In this document: piece by piece, positions 8,895 through 17,536 of the stretch
Layout: every line of letters begins with the position of its first letter
How positions within the stretch are numbered: the first letter of the stretch is position 1
NCBI RefSeq assembly: GCF_020400725.1
Contig: NZ_JAINVG010000044.1
Span: 1-59,230, forward strand
DNA length: 59,230 nucleotides
Reading direction: 5' to 3'
Source of the DNA: Streptomyces sp. NK15101
GTDB taxonomy: Bacteria; Actinomycetota; Actinomycetes; Streptomycetales; Streptomycetaceae
Notes under the pieces: model-generated
Databases searched by the model: none
Seen by the model: the letters and a program-made list of their open reading frames with translations, nothing else
Told to the model about the DNA's origin: nothing
Translations under genes and position numbers: made by a program

Positions 8895-9704
8895 TCAGAT
8901 GGTGAACGGGCGCTGGCTCAGGAAGTCCGGGGCCGGGGTGCCGGTCAGATGGAGGTTCGGGCTCTGGGTCGGGGGCAGCCGGCGCTGGATGCGCCGGTGG
9001 AAGGTGCGGTAGTCGCCCCGGAAGGCGCCCTCGTCCCACACCTGGAGCAGCGCCCCGGTGAAGGCTCCGTTGACGTCGCCGTCGGCGGCGACCTGGTTGT
9101 CCTGGCAGGCGGAGACGAGGAGCGCGTCGTGGCCCGTCCCGTCGGCGGGGGCGTCCTTCGCCAGGGTCCGCTGGAGGTCCTCGAGGTAGGACCGGTCGCG
9201 CTCGTAGAGCTGCCGCTGCCGCGGCTCCGGCATGTAGCGGCCCGTGCTCTCGTCCGGCCCGCCGCCGGGGAGTTCGATGCCGCTGCCGCTGTGGCAGCAG
9301 TCGAAGAGGGCGACGATCCGCACGTCGTCGGCGAAGGCGCGGAAGGCCTGCTGGACCTCGTCGTCGAGGAACTGGCGGTCGTAGAGCACGAGGGTCTCGT
9401 CGAGGGCGTCGGGTTCGTCGTCGGAGCCCGTGACGTCGGGGACCTGGCCGCCGTGGCCCGAGTAGGTGAAGAGCAGGATGTCGCCGGGGACCAGCCGGGC
9501 GGCGGCCTCGCGGAGCACGGAGGTGACGTTGGCGACCGTGCCGTCCGGGGTGAGCAGCGTGGTGGTCTCGAAGCCGGCGGTCCTGGCCAGCCGTGCCATG
9601 TCGTGGGCGTCGTTCTCGCAGGCGATCAGGGTGCCGGCCCAGCCCTCGTACCGGGCGGGGTCGACCCGGTTCAGTCCGACGTGCAGGGAGAGTCCGGTGG
9701 CCAT
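8895..9704 (-). CDS. Caspase family protein (metacaspase / orthocaspase)
   Basis: 269 residues from ATG at 9704, with GAGGAGG 7 bp upstream. A p20-like caspase-hemoglobinase fold: catalytic His84 in TYSGHGGQ and catalytic Cys137 in LFDCCHSGSG, each after a hydrophobic strand (DILLF, VRIVALF). Acidic residues in DDEPDALDETL fit the Ca2+/substrate region of metacaspases. There is no signal peptide or membrane segment, so it is a free-standing cytoplasmic protease, presumably Arg/Lys-specific. It is divergent from a DNA/RNA endonuclease gene and 1.3 kb from a giant NTPase-protease. That company is typical of bacterial regulated-death or conflict loci, where caspases act as effectors or as processing proteases. 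Both catalytic residues are intact. Confidence 0.9.
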   Translation of the reverse strand: MATGLSLHVGLNRVDPARYEGWAGTLIACENDAHDMARLARTAGFETTTLLTPDGTVANVTSVLREAAARLVPGDILLFTYSGHGGQVPDVTGSDDEPDALDETLVLYDRQFLDDEVQQAFRAFADDVRIVALFDCCHSGSGIELPGGGPDESTGRYMPEPRQRQLYERDRSYLEDLQRTLAKDAPADGTGHDALLVSACQDNQVAADGDVNGAFTGALLQVWDEGAFRGDYRTFHRRIQRRLPPTQSPNLHLTGTPAPDFLSQRPFTI

Positions 9705-9734
9705 GGGGTGCCTCCTCGTGCGGAGCGGAAGGAT

Positions 9735-9869
9735 GCCGGGGCGGAAGAGCCGGGGCGGGGAACGGTGGGAATGCCGGGGAAAATGGGGGGCGGGAAACGC
9801 CGGGGCTGAGGAAACGCCGGGGGAAAGGGCTGCCGTGACAGGGGGGCGCCAGGGGCGGGGATGCCGGGG
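9735..9869. repeat. Purine-rich GCCGGGG repeats between divergent metacaspase and endonuclease genes
   Basis: The 246-bp divergent gap carries six GCCGGGG copies on the plus strand (9735, 9749, 9773, 9799, 9816, 9863), most preceded by a purine run (GGAAAC or GGAAT). Spacing is irregular (14, 24, 26, 17, 47 bp). The strand bias (G/A-rich plus strand) is strong compared with flanking genes. It may be a shared operator region or simply low-complexity DNA. Confidence 0.45.
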
Positions 9870-9950
9870 TCCGGCGCCGCCGGGGCGGCTGATCGAGTGG
9901 CCTGTGGTCCTGCGCCGAGCACGACCCCCTCCACGCGGTACTTACATCGT

Positions 9951-10853
9951 ATGAATCCTTCCGATCCTCCGCTCCCTCCCGCGTCGCCCGTCGTCGCCGG
10001 ACCCGACGCCCGCCGCGCCGCCCTCGCCGGCCGCTCCGGCTACGACGAGGCCTTCCTCGGCCCCGTGGTCCCGCTGGCGCTCCCGGTCCGGGACACGATC
10101 GAGACGGTGATCCTGCCGTACACCCACTTCACCGTGGTCTTCCGGCCCGACCGGCGGCTCGCGGCCTCGACCGCGGTCTGCATCGAGGGCGGGGCCCTCG
10201 TGGAGGACATGCCCCGGGAGGACGTCTGGGAGTTCGATCCCCGGCTGCCGGAGGAGCAGCAGGCGGGCGACGAGATCTACCGGAACAACAGCCTCGACCG
10301 GGGGCACCTGGTCCGCCGGCTCGATCCGGTCTGGGGCGCGCCCGCCGTGGCGGCCCTGGCCAATACGGACACCTTCCACTTCACCAACGCCGCTCCCCAG
10401 TCGGACGTCTTCAACCAGGGCAAGCAGCTCTGGCAGGGCCTGGAGAACCACCTGCTCGACCACGCCGCCGAGTACGACCGGAAGCTGTCGGTCCTCACCG
10501 GCCCGGTGCTCCAGGACTCCGACCCGCCGTACCGCGGGGTGCAGGTGCCGATGCGGTTCTGGAAGGTGGCCGCCTTCATCCAGGACGGGGCGCTCGCCGC
10601 AGCCGCGTACGTCCTCGACCAGAGCCCCGACCTGTCCCGGGACGCCGAGCGGGCGCTGGCCGGGGCCACGGCCGGCGCGCCGCCGCCGCTGGGCCCGTTC
10701 CGCACGTACCAGGTGCCCGTCTCGGACGTCGCCGAGATCACCGAGCTGGAGTTCGGTCCGCTGCCGGACGTGGACGTGATGCCGGTCTTCCGCACCCCGG
10801 AGGAGCGCTGGCGGCGCCTGGAGTCGTACGCGGACATGGTGCTGCACCCCTGA
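9951..10853 (+). CDS. DNA/RNA non-specific endonuclease (NucA/Serratia nuclease type)
   Basis: 300 residues from ATG at 9951; no clear RBS precedes it, so a short or absent leader is possible. The beta-beta-alpha metal nuclease signature is present: LDRGHLVRR with the general-base His119, then FHFTNAAPQSDVFNQGKQLW and LENHL, which supply the metal-binding Asn and conserved Glu. Substrate would be DNA and RNA without sequence preference, with Mg2+. Most family members are secreted, but this one has no signal peptide, so it should act inside the cell where it would be toxic unless restrained. It lies head-to-head with the metacaspase and 187 bp upstream of the NTPase-protease gene on the same strand. 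I infer it is the nucleic-acid-degrading effector of this locus. Confidence 0.88.
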   Translation: MNPSDPPLPPASPVVAGPDARRAALAGRSGYDEAFLGPVVPLALPVRDTIETVILPYTHFTVVFRPDRRLAASTAVCIEGGALVEDMPREDVWEFDPRLPEEQQAGDEIYRNNSLDRGHLVRRLDPVWGAPAVAALANTDTFHFTNAAPQSDVFNQGKQLWQGLENHLLDHAAEYDRKLSVLTGPVLQDSDPPYRGVQVPMRFWKVAAFIQDGALAAAAYVLDQSPDLSRDAERALAGATAGAPPPLGPFRTYQVPVSDVAEITELEFGPLPDVDVMPVFRTPEERWRRLESYADMVLHP

Positions 10854-10947
10854 CGCCGGCGGGGCCGTGAGCAGCGATTGCGACCGTCCCCTGCCAGTGA
10901 AACGATGAGAGAGATCAGCCAGTTCGTCTGGCCTCGACCGTTCACGT

Positions 10948-10977
10948 CCGGTCACGACCGACATGACCGGTCACGAC
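10948..10977 (+). promoter_or_regulatory. Direct/inverted repeats upstream of the NTPase-protease gene
   Basis: CCGGTCACGAC occurs at 10948-10958 and 10967-10977 (19-bp period), with a weaker GACCGTTCACG just upstream (about 10936). The two copies also create an inverted repeat CGGTCA (10949-10954) / TGACCG (10964-10969). They sit 60-90 bp before the ATG at 11041, in the 187-bp gap after the endonuclease gene. This is a plausible binding site for a dimeric regulator. Confidence 0.45.
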
Positions 10978-11040
10978 TGATCTGTCAGGTCCGGCGCCGG
11001 AGCGACCGGCGCTGCGCGAAGAGCGCCGGGCAGGTGCGGT

Positions 11041-14000
11041 ATGCCGCTCACCGAGACGGAGTGGGGGCTCGTCGCCAGCTGGGTGCGGGACCACCTCCTC
11101 GACACCCCCGAGCCACGGGTCCGGCTGCTGCGCGCCGGCCTTCCGGCCGACTTCGTCGAGGACCTGCCGCTCACCCCGGACGCCGGCCGGAACGCCCTGC
11201 TCGTGGTCGCCGCGGCCCGCCGGGACATCGCCCACCAGCGCCGGCTGCTCTCCGTGCTCGCCGGTCTCGACGCGCTGGCCGCGATCGACGATCCGCACGG
11301 CTTCGAGCAGGGCGCCGAGGCCCGGAACCTGCTGACGCGGCTGCGGGAGGACGAGCGGCTGCGACGTTCCCCCCGGGACCCGTTCCACAGCACGCTCCTG
11401 AAGCACGGCACGGAGGTGTTCCTGGACCGGAGCGAGCTGCGCGAGAAGCTCCGGGGCTTCCTGGCCGACCCGGAGCAGACGGTGTTCGTCGTCGACGGCC
11501 CCCCGGACAGCGGCCGTTCCTACACGTACGAGCTGATCCGCCACCTCGGCCAGCACTGCGGCTTCCGGCCGGTCCGGGTCACGCTCTCCCGCACGTCCAC
11601 GGCGGCGCGGCTGATGGAGCGGATCTCGGCCTTCGTGGCGGGCCCGGAGGGCGACCGGGTCCCGCCGGACCCCACACGGCTGAACGACCCACTGCCCTGT
11701 CTCGAGGACGCAGCGCACCGGATCGTCGCCCGGGCGACCGCCGCCGAGGACCGCTTCTGGCTGGTCCTCGACGACTGTGACCGGCTAGACCCGCACTCGG
11801 ACGTGTGGGACTGCATCGGCGTCCTCGCGCGGGCGATCTACGAGCACACCCCGGTCCGCGCCGAGACCGTGCCCCGCCTCGTCCTGCTCGGCTACGCGAC
11901 GACCATGCGGCAACTCCCGTACGAGATCCGCAAGAACGAGTGCCGGGACACGACCCGCCTCGCCGACGAGGGCGATCTGCGGTCGTTCTTCCGGGAGTTC
12001 TTCACCGACACCGCCCCCGCCGCACAGGAGGAGACCGTCCACGAGCTCACGGAGACGGCCGTGGCCGAAGTGCTGCGGGCCGTCGAGTCGCCGTCCTCGG
12101 AGGACAGCTACATGCGGCGGCTGTGCGCGGCCGTGGAGGACGTCGTACGGCTCCACCGGACGCTCCCGCCGACGTCACCGCCGCCGGGCGAGGCCGGTCA
12201 CGTGCTGCGGGACGCGCTGCGCACCGGCCTCGCCGCCCCCGCCGCCGCCCTGCCCGATCTGCGCAGGTCCTACCGCGAGGCGGCCTGTCTGCTCCAGGAG
12301 TTCGACCCCGCGCGGCTCAGGCTCGCCGACGAGGAGCAGGCCACCGGGCGGGCCGTCCTGGAGCTCGTCGACGACTGCACGGCCCTGCCGGCGCCCGGGG
12401 CCACCGTGTGGACGCTCAAGCCCGAGATCCGCGACGCGGCGCTGACCGGCCTCGCGGGCCCCGGCGCCGCCCTGCGCGCCCTGCGGACCAACATCGGCCT
12501 CCGGCCCGAGGGCCCGGGACCGGAGCGCACGGCCCTCGCCCTGCTGACGGGCGCGGGTCTGCCGCCGACGGGGACGGAGCCGGCCGGGACGGAGCCGGCG
12601 GACCCGGACGCCGACTCCCACGACGAGGTCGAGGCGCTCTCCGACGCGCTGCAGGCCACGCTCTGGCTGAGGCGGGTCCCGGGCGTGACCGGACTGCCCG
12701 GGGTCGACGAGGTGCAGCAGCGCCTGGAGCGGGCCCGGCTCCTCCAGCCGATGCGCCGCCTCGTCCGGGGGACCTTCCACGGTCGCACCGCCGAACTCGA
12801 CGCCCTGCACGCCTACCTCGCGCTGCCCGAGGAGCCGGCGGAACCGCCCGTCCTCCTGCACGGCGTCGGGGGCATCGGCAAGAGCACCCTGCTCGCCAAG
12901 TTCCTCGTCGACGCGCTCGACGCGGCCGGCCCGGCCGGATTCCCCTTCGCCCACATCGACTTCGCGCGCCCGACGCTGTCCATCCACGAACCCGCCACCG
13001 TGCTCGCGGAGATGGCACGGCAGCTGGGCGTCCACCATCCGGCCCACCGCGCGGCCTTCGAGGAGCTCGCGGACGAGTGCGAGCGGACGGCGGCACTCCA
13101 GCGCGGCGAGCGCAACGAACTCGACGAGCTCTCCCGGCTGGCCGGCACCCGGGCGACGCTCGGCCGCGACTACTCGTCCGACTTCCACGCCCGGGCCAGC
13201 GCCCGCGAGCAGGAGCTCGCCCACCGGGTCGCGTCCCTGGTCGCGGAGGCCGTCCGCCCGGCGCCGGGCGAGCAGCGTCCGCCGCTGCTCGTGGTCGTCG
13301 ACTCCTTCGAGGAGGCCCAGTACCGGGGCTCGCCCGTCATCGCCCGCATGTGGGCCGTCTGGACGGCCCTGCGGGCGGCCTACTCACGGCTTCGGTTCAT
13401 CGTCTCCGGGCGCGCGCCGATCGACCATCCGGCCAGGGTCCTGACCCCGCGCACGATGGAGCTGACCGAGCTGGACCACGAGGCCTCCGTGGACCTGCTG
13501 ATGTCCTCCGGGGTGGCCGACGAGCCGCTCGCCGAGGACCTCGCCGACCGGATCGGCGGCCATCCGCTGAGCCTCAAACTGGCCGCGCGGACGGCGGCCG
13601 TCCTGGGCGCCGGCTCCTCCTCGCTCGGCGAACTGCTGCGCGGACTGCCCTCCCGGCGCCGCTACTTCGACCGACAGGTCGACCAGATGCTGATCCAGGG
13701 CACACTGTACGACCGATTGCTCAAGCACATCGCGGAGGACGACGTCCGGGCCCTCGTGCAGGCGGGTCTGGCCCTCCGCTTCATCACCCCCGACCTGATC
13801 CGGGAGGTCCTGGCCGGGCCGGCGGGACTGCGCGTCGACACCCCCGGCGAGGCCCGGCGGCTCTACGGGCTGCTCACCTCCAGGGTCGACCTGATGGAGT
13901 CGGCGGGACCGGAGGCCATCCGGCACCGGACCGATCTGCGGGCGATCATGCTGCGCCTCTCGGACAGCGCGCGGACCGACCTGATGCGGGCGGTGGACCG

Positions 14001-16449
14001 GAGGGCCGTCGCGTACTACGCGGCCCGCGAGGGGCCCCGGGAGCGCGCGGAGGAGATCTACCACCGGCTCCGGCTCGGCGAGAACCCACGGACGGTGGAG
14101 GCCCGTTGGGAGCCGGGCGTCGCGCCCTACCTGGGCGGGGCGACGTACCGGGAGATGGCGCACCGCTCGGCGGCGTTCCTCCTCGGCCGGATCGGCGGCC
14201 ACGTGCCCGACCAGATCATGACCGAGGCCGACCAGGAGGACTGGGAGCGGATCGCGGCGCGCGAGGTCGAGGACCTGCTCACCCAGGGATACGTGGAGGC
14301 CGCGGGCCAGCGGCTCTCGGAGCGGCGGCCGTGGACGCCGTGCAGCAGGCTGCACGCGCTGCTCGCCGAGACGCTCGCCCGCTCCGGACGGACGGCGGAG
14401 GCGCGCGAGGGCGCCGAGCGGGCCGTGGACCGGGCGGAGGAGGCCGGGTGCGCGGAGACCCAGCTCGAACTGCTCCAGCTGTCGGCCCGGCTCGCCCAGG
14501 ACACGGGCGACTTCGCGGGGGCGGACCGCGACCTCCAGGAGGCGGAGGAGATCGCAGCGGGCCTCGGGCTGCGCTACGAGTCGCTGGGGGTCCTGGTCGC
14601 CCGGTCGCGTCTCGCCGCGCTCGCGGACGTCGACACCGCCCCGGCGGAGGAGCGCCTGGCCCGGACGCTGCGCGGGATGCCGGACGAGGACCTGGCCCAG
14701 CAGCCCTCCCTGGCCCGTACGGCGGCGGCCGCGGCCTACCGGGCGGACCCCCGGCTCCTGGAGCACACGCTGCGGCTCGTGGGGCTCCCGGCGGACGAGG
14801 AGGCGGTGGTGACGGAGCTGGCCCACTGGATCGACGCCACCCTCACCGACGAGCCCGGCCTGCGCGGGCCGCTGACCCGCATCCTGGAGTCCGCCGCCGG
14901 GTCCGCGCCCTCCCCCGGCGCGGCCCCCGGGTCCGTGCCCTCCCCCGGCGCGGACCGCCCGGACCTGGAGCGGATCGAGCGGGACCTGCGGGAGGCGCGG
15001 CGGCGCGGCACCCTGGACAGCGTCGCCCGGCAGGCGCTGGCCCTCCGGGACGGCAGCGGGGACCTGCTGACCGGGGTGGCCGCCGCGATGGACACGGGCC
15101 CGGCGCCGCCGGGAGCCGTCCCTCACGGGGAACCTCCGCCCGGAGCCGACGCGACCGGACGCGACGCGGACCCGGGAACCGGTCCGCGCTCCCCGCGGGG
15201 AGGCACCGGCCGGTGGGGCCGTCCCCGGCAGGGAGGCACCGGTCTGTGGACCCGCCCGCCGCCGAACGCCGCCGGGGCCGCACTCCGGAAGGTGCCGTTC
15301 CTGCCGCAGGAGGAGCTGGTCCGGGTCCGCAACGCCGCCATGGAGGCGGGGCTCGCCGACCGGGCCCTGCGCCCCGCGCTGCTGAAGGGCGTCCCCGGCT
15401 ACTTCACGGCCACGCTCGAACCGCTGGCGGACCCCCGGGAGCAGACGCACGCCGACCTCGACGCGATGAACCAGGTCGAGCGGCTCCTGGACGGTCTGGT
15501 GCCCCTGGAGATCTGGCTGCACAACGCGGTCGAGCAGACCCGTGAGCCGGGCCCGCGCGCCGTCCTCCAGGGCGCCCTGGACGCCGTGGCCCGTGCGATC
15601 ACCGGCGAGGCGGAGCTCCCGGCGGAGATGATGCCCGGGGAGATGAAGGAGGAGATCGTCCTCCAGGACGACACCGTGCCGTACGGGTTCCTGCAGGGCG
15701 GCATCCGGGCCGGTGCCTCCGTCGCGCTGCTGCGGATCCCGCCGTACGAGTCGGGCGCGCCGCTCCTCCCCTCGTACCCGCACGGCGGCACCGGCTGGAT
15801 GATCGCCCCCGGACTGCTGATCACCAACCACCACGTGGTGATGGCCCGTTCGTGGGAGTCGGGCGTCCGGCCGTACGTGAGCGACGAGGACCTGCGGCTC
15901 CAGGCGCTCATGTCGCGCTCCCGCTTCGACTTCGTCGAGGACGCGGCGGGCGCGCCGGAGGCGACGGCGGGCGAACTCGCGGCCTGGGACGCGGCGCTCG
16001 ACTACGCGATCGTGCGGCTCTCCGTCGGCCAGGAGGAGCGGCCGACGCTGCGGATCGCCACCCGGCCGCTGCTCGTCGGGGAGCGGCAGCGCGTCCCGGT
16101 CAACATCATCCAGCACCCGGGCGGGCTCCCGAAGCGGGTCGCGCTCCGCAACAACCTGGTCTACCGGGCGGACGAGCACGACATCCTGTACTTCACCGAC
16201 ACCCGGGGCGGTTCCTCCGGCTCCCCGGTCTGCCTCGACGACTGGACGGTCGTGGGGCTGCACCGGGGGACGCGGAAGGTGGACGAGGTCGAGTTCCAGG
16301 GCGCCCGGACGCGGTTCGTGAACGTGGGCACCCAGATGAGCGGCATCCTGGCCCATCTGCGGGAGTTCCGGCCCGAGTTGTACGAGGAGATCATGGCGGC
16401 CCAGTCGGGGCGGCCGGTCCGGGGGAAAGCGAACGCGGAACCGAGGTGA
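11041..16449 (+). CDS. Giant multidomain protein: EAD-like N-terminus, two P-loop NTPase modules, helical repeats, trypsin-like protease
   Basis: 1802 residues from ATG at 11041 (CAGGTGCGG RBS region). Residues about 1-100 form an all-helical domain resembling effector-associated (death-fold-like) domains. A first P-loop module has a degenerate Walker A (153-160, GPPDSGRS, Arg instead of Lys) and Walker B LVLDD (241-245). A second, canonical module has Walker A 608-615 (GVGGIGKS) and Walker B ending at D754 (LLVVVD), in the style of STAND/AP-ATPases. A helical, TPR-like region (about 1040-1330) and a Pro/Gly-rich linker (about 1290-1420) follow. The C-terminal trypsin fold has H1598 (ITNHHVV), D1654 (LDYAIV) and S1726 (GGSSGSPV). 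Inference: NTP-dependent sensing triggers an intracellular protease. The stop is 6 bp before the next protease gene. Confidence 0.85.
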   Translation: MPLTETEWGLVASWVRDHLLDTPEPRVRLLRAGLPADFVEDLPLTPDAGRNALLVVAAARRDIAHQRRLLSVLAGLDALAAIDDPHGFEQGAEARNLLTRLREDERLRRSPRDPFHSTLLKHGTEVFLDRSELREKLRGFLADPEQTVFVVDGPPDSGRSYTYELIRHLGQHCGFRPVRVTLSRTSTAARLMERISAFVAGPEGDRVPPDPTRLNDPLPCLEDAAHRIVARATAAEDRFWLVLDDCDRLDPHSDVWDCIGVLARAIYEHTPVRAETVPRLVLLGYATTMRQLPYEIRKNECRDTTRLADEGDLRSFFREFFTDTAPAAQEETVHELTETAVAEVLRAVESPSSEDSYMRRLCAAVEDVVRLHRTLPPTSPPPGEAGHVLRDALRTGLAAPAAALPDLRRSYREAACLLQEFDPARLRLADEEQATGRAVLELVDDCTALPAPGATVWTLKPEIRDAALTGLAGPGAALRALRTNIGLRPEGPGPERTALALLTGAGLPPTGTEPAGTEPADPDADSHDEVEALSDALQATLWLRRVPGVTGLPGVDEVQQRLERARLLQPMRRLVRGTFHGRTAELDALHAYLALPEEPAEPPVLLHGVGGIGKSTLLAKFLVDALDAAGPAGFPFAHIDFARPTLSIHEPATVLAEMARQLGVHHPAHRAAFEELADECERTAALQRGERNELDELSRLAGTRATLGRDYSSDFHARASAREQELAHRVASLVAEAVRPAPGEQRPPLLVVVDSFEEAQYRGSPVIARMWAVWTALRAAYSRLRFIVSGRAPIDHPARVLTPRTMELTELDHEASVDLLMSSGVADEPLAEDLADRIGGHPLSLKLAARTAAVLGAGSSSLGELLRGLPSRRRYFDRQVDQMLIQGTLYDRLLKHIAEDDVRALVQAGLALRFITPDLIREVLAGPAGLRVDTPGEARRLYGLLTSRVDLMESAGPEAIRHRTDLRAIMLRLSDSARTDLMRAVDRRAVAYYAAREGPRERAEEIYHRLRLGENPRTVEARWEPGVAPYLGGATYREMAHRSAAFLLGRIGGHVPDQIMTEADQEDWERIAAREVEDLLTQGYVEAAGQRLSERRPWTPCSRLHALLAETLARSGRTAEAREGAERAVDRAEEAGCAETQLELLQLSARLAQDTGDFAGADRDLQEAEEIAAGLGLRYESLGVLVARSRLAALADVDTAPAEERLARTLRGMPDEDLAQQPSLARTAAAAAYRADPRLLEHTLRLVGLPADEEAVVTELAHWIDATLTDEPGLRGPLTRILESAAGSAPSPGAAPGSVPSPGADRPDLERIERDLREARRRGTLDSVARQALALRDGSGDLLTGVAAAMDTGPAPPGAVPHGEPPPGADATGRDADPGTGPRSPRGGTGRWGRPRQGGTGLWTRPPPNAAGAALRKVPFLPQEELVRVRNAAMEAGLADRALRPALLKGVPGYFTATLEPLADPREQTHADLDAMNQVERLLDGLVPLEIWLHNAVEQTREPGPRAVLQGALDAVARAITGEAELPAEMMPGEMKEEIVLQDDTVPYGFLQGGIRAGASVALLRIPPYESGAPLLPSYPHGGTGWMIAPGLLITNHHVVMARSWESGVRPYVSDEDLRLQALMSRSRFDFVEDAAGAPEATAGELAAWDAALDYAIVRLSVGQEERPTLRIATRPLLVGERQRVPVNIIQHPGGLPKRVALRNNLVYRADEHDILYFTDTRGGSSGSPVCLDDWTVVGLHRGTRKVDEVEFQGARTRFVNVGTQMSGILAHLREFRPELYEEIMAAQSGRPVRGKANAEPR

Positions 16450-16455
16450 GCGACC

Positions 16456-17529
16456 ATGCCGAACGGACCACGGAGCGTGTCGCCGGTGGCGACCGGTACC
16501 GAGCGGATCTTCGGTGATCTGCGGGAGGTGGCCGCGCGGGTGCGCGCGGAACTGGAGGCGGAGATCGTCGAGTCCGCGCTCGAACTGCCCGCCGGCGCGG
16601 CGCCGGCGGCCGAGATCTCCCGCTTCGCCCGCGACGAGCGGGCCCGCGTCCTGGAGGCGGGGGTCAGCGGTCTGGAGAAGCTGGCCGGGCACCGCGAGGA
16701 CGAGCTCGACGAGGGCGAGGTCTTCGGCGTGGAGGCGATCGTCCTCCTGGAGGGCCGGCCCGCGATCCTGGTCCAGCGCCAGGACTTCGCCCCGCAGCAC
16801 GACGAGTGGGCGGTCCTGGAGCCGCAGCGGCCCGCGATCCGGGAGTCGCTCGCGCGGGTCGGCCGGGTCGAGGTGACCGGGCACCCCAGTCTGGACTGGA
16901 TCGGCACGGCGTTCCTGGTCGGTCCGCGCACGGTGATGACGAACCGCCACGTGGCGGCGGAGTTCAGCCGTCTGGAGGGCGAACGCTGGATGCTGGAGTT
17001 CGGCATGTCGGCGCGGGTCGACCCGGCGGAGGAGCTGCCCCTCGAGGGCGAGCCGCCCGGGCCCTCGGTGCCGTACGAGATCACCGACGTCATCGGCATC
17101 CACCCCGACGTCGACATGGCCCTGCTCCGCGTCGAGCCCTCGGCCGAGGACGGCCTGCCGACGCCGCTCGCGGTCGCGGCGGACGCGCCCGCGAGCCTGC
17201 CGGGCCGCCCGGTGTACGTGATCGGCTACCCGGCCTGGGACGGCCGGCGCAACGAGCCCGAGTCGATGCGCCGGATCTTCATGGACGTCTACAACGTGAA
17301 GCGGCTCCAGCCGGGGGCGGCCACCGAGTTCACCCCGGGCGGCCTGGTGATGAAGCACGACTGCTCGACGCTCGGCGGCAACAGCGGCTCCCCGGTCTTC
17401 GACCTCGTCGACCACCGGGTCCTGGGGCTGCACTTCGGCGGCCGCTACCGCACGGGCAACTTCGCCGTCCCGCTCTGGGAACTGGTGGACGACCCGCTGC
17501 TGGAGAAGGCGGAGGTCAACTGGGTCTGA
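16456..17529 (+). CDS. Trypsin-like serine protease (intracellular), coupled to the NTPase-protease
   Basis: 357 residues from ATG at 16456, six bases after the preceding stop, with GAGGTGAG as RBS; the two should be translationally coupled. Residues 1-140 form a charged helical N-terminal region with no signal peptide or membrane anchor. The protease domain carries H165 (MTNRHVAAEF), D220 (DVDMALLRV) and S310 (GGNSGSPVFD). It differs from the C-terminal trypsin domain of its neighbour, so the operon supplies two distinct proteases. Likely roles are cleavage of the nuclease, the metacaspase or each other in an activation cascade; this is inferred from context only. It converges with the gene ending at 17537 with a 7-bp gap and no separate terminator. 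Confidence 0.88.
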   Translation: MPNGPRSVSPVATGTERIFGDLREVAARVRAELEAEIVESALELPAGAAPAAEISRFARDERARVLEAGVSGLEKLAGHREDELDEGEVFGVEAIVLLEGRPAILVQRQDFAPQHDEWAVLEPQRPAIRESLARVGRVEVTGHPSLDWIGTAFLVGPRTVMTNRHVAAEFSRLEGERWMLEFGMSARVDPAEELPLEGEPPGPSVPYEITDVIGIHPDVDMALLRVEPSAEDGLPTPLAVAADAPASLPGRPVYVIGYPAWDGRRNEPESMRRIFMDVYNVKRLQPGAATEFTPGGLVMKHDCSTLGGNSGSPVFDLVDHRVLGLHFGGRYRTGNFAVPLWELVDDPLLEKAEVNWV

Positions 17530-17536
17530 ACGGCCC

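Noticed and set aside
9861..9950. Upstream ATG at 9861 for the endonuclease
   Set aside because: The extension translates the repeat-rich gap into low complexity and lacks an RBS; ATG at 9951 starts the conserved protein.
11805..15545. A 1246-codon frame within the giant NTPase-protease gene
   Set aside because: Shifted frame of a gene with recognisable motifs throughout; the product is Arg/Pro/Gly-rich with no domain.
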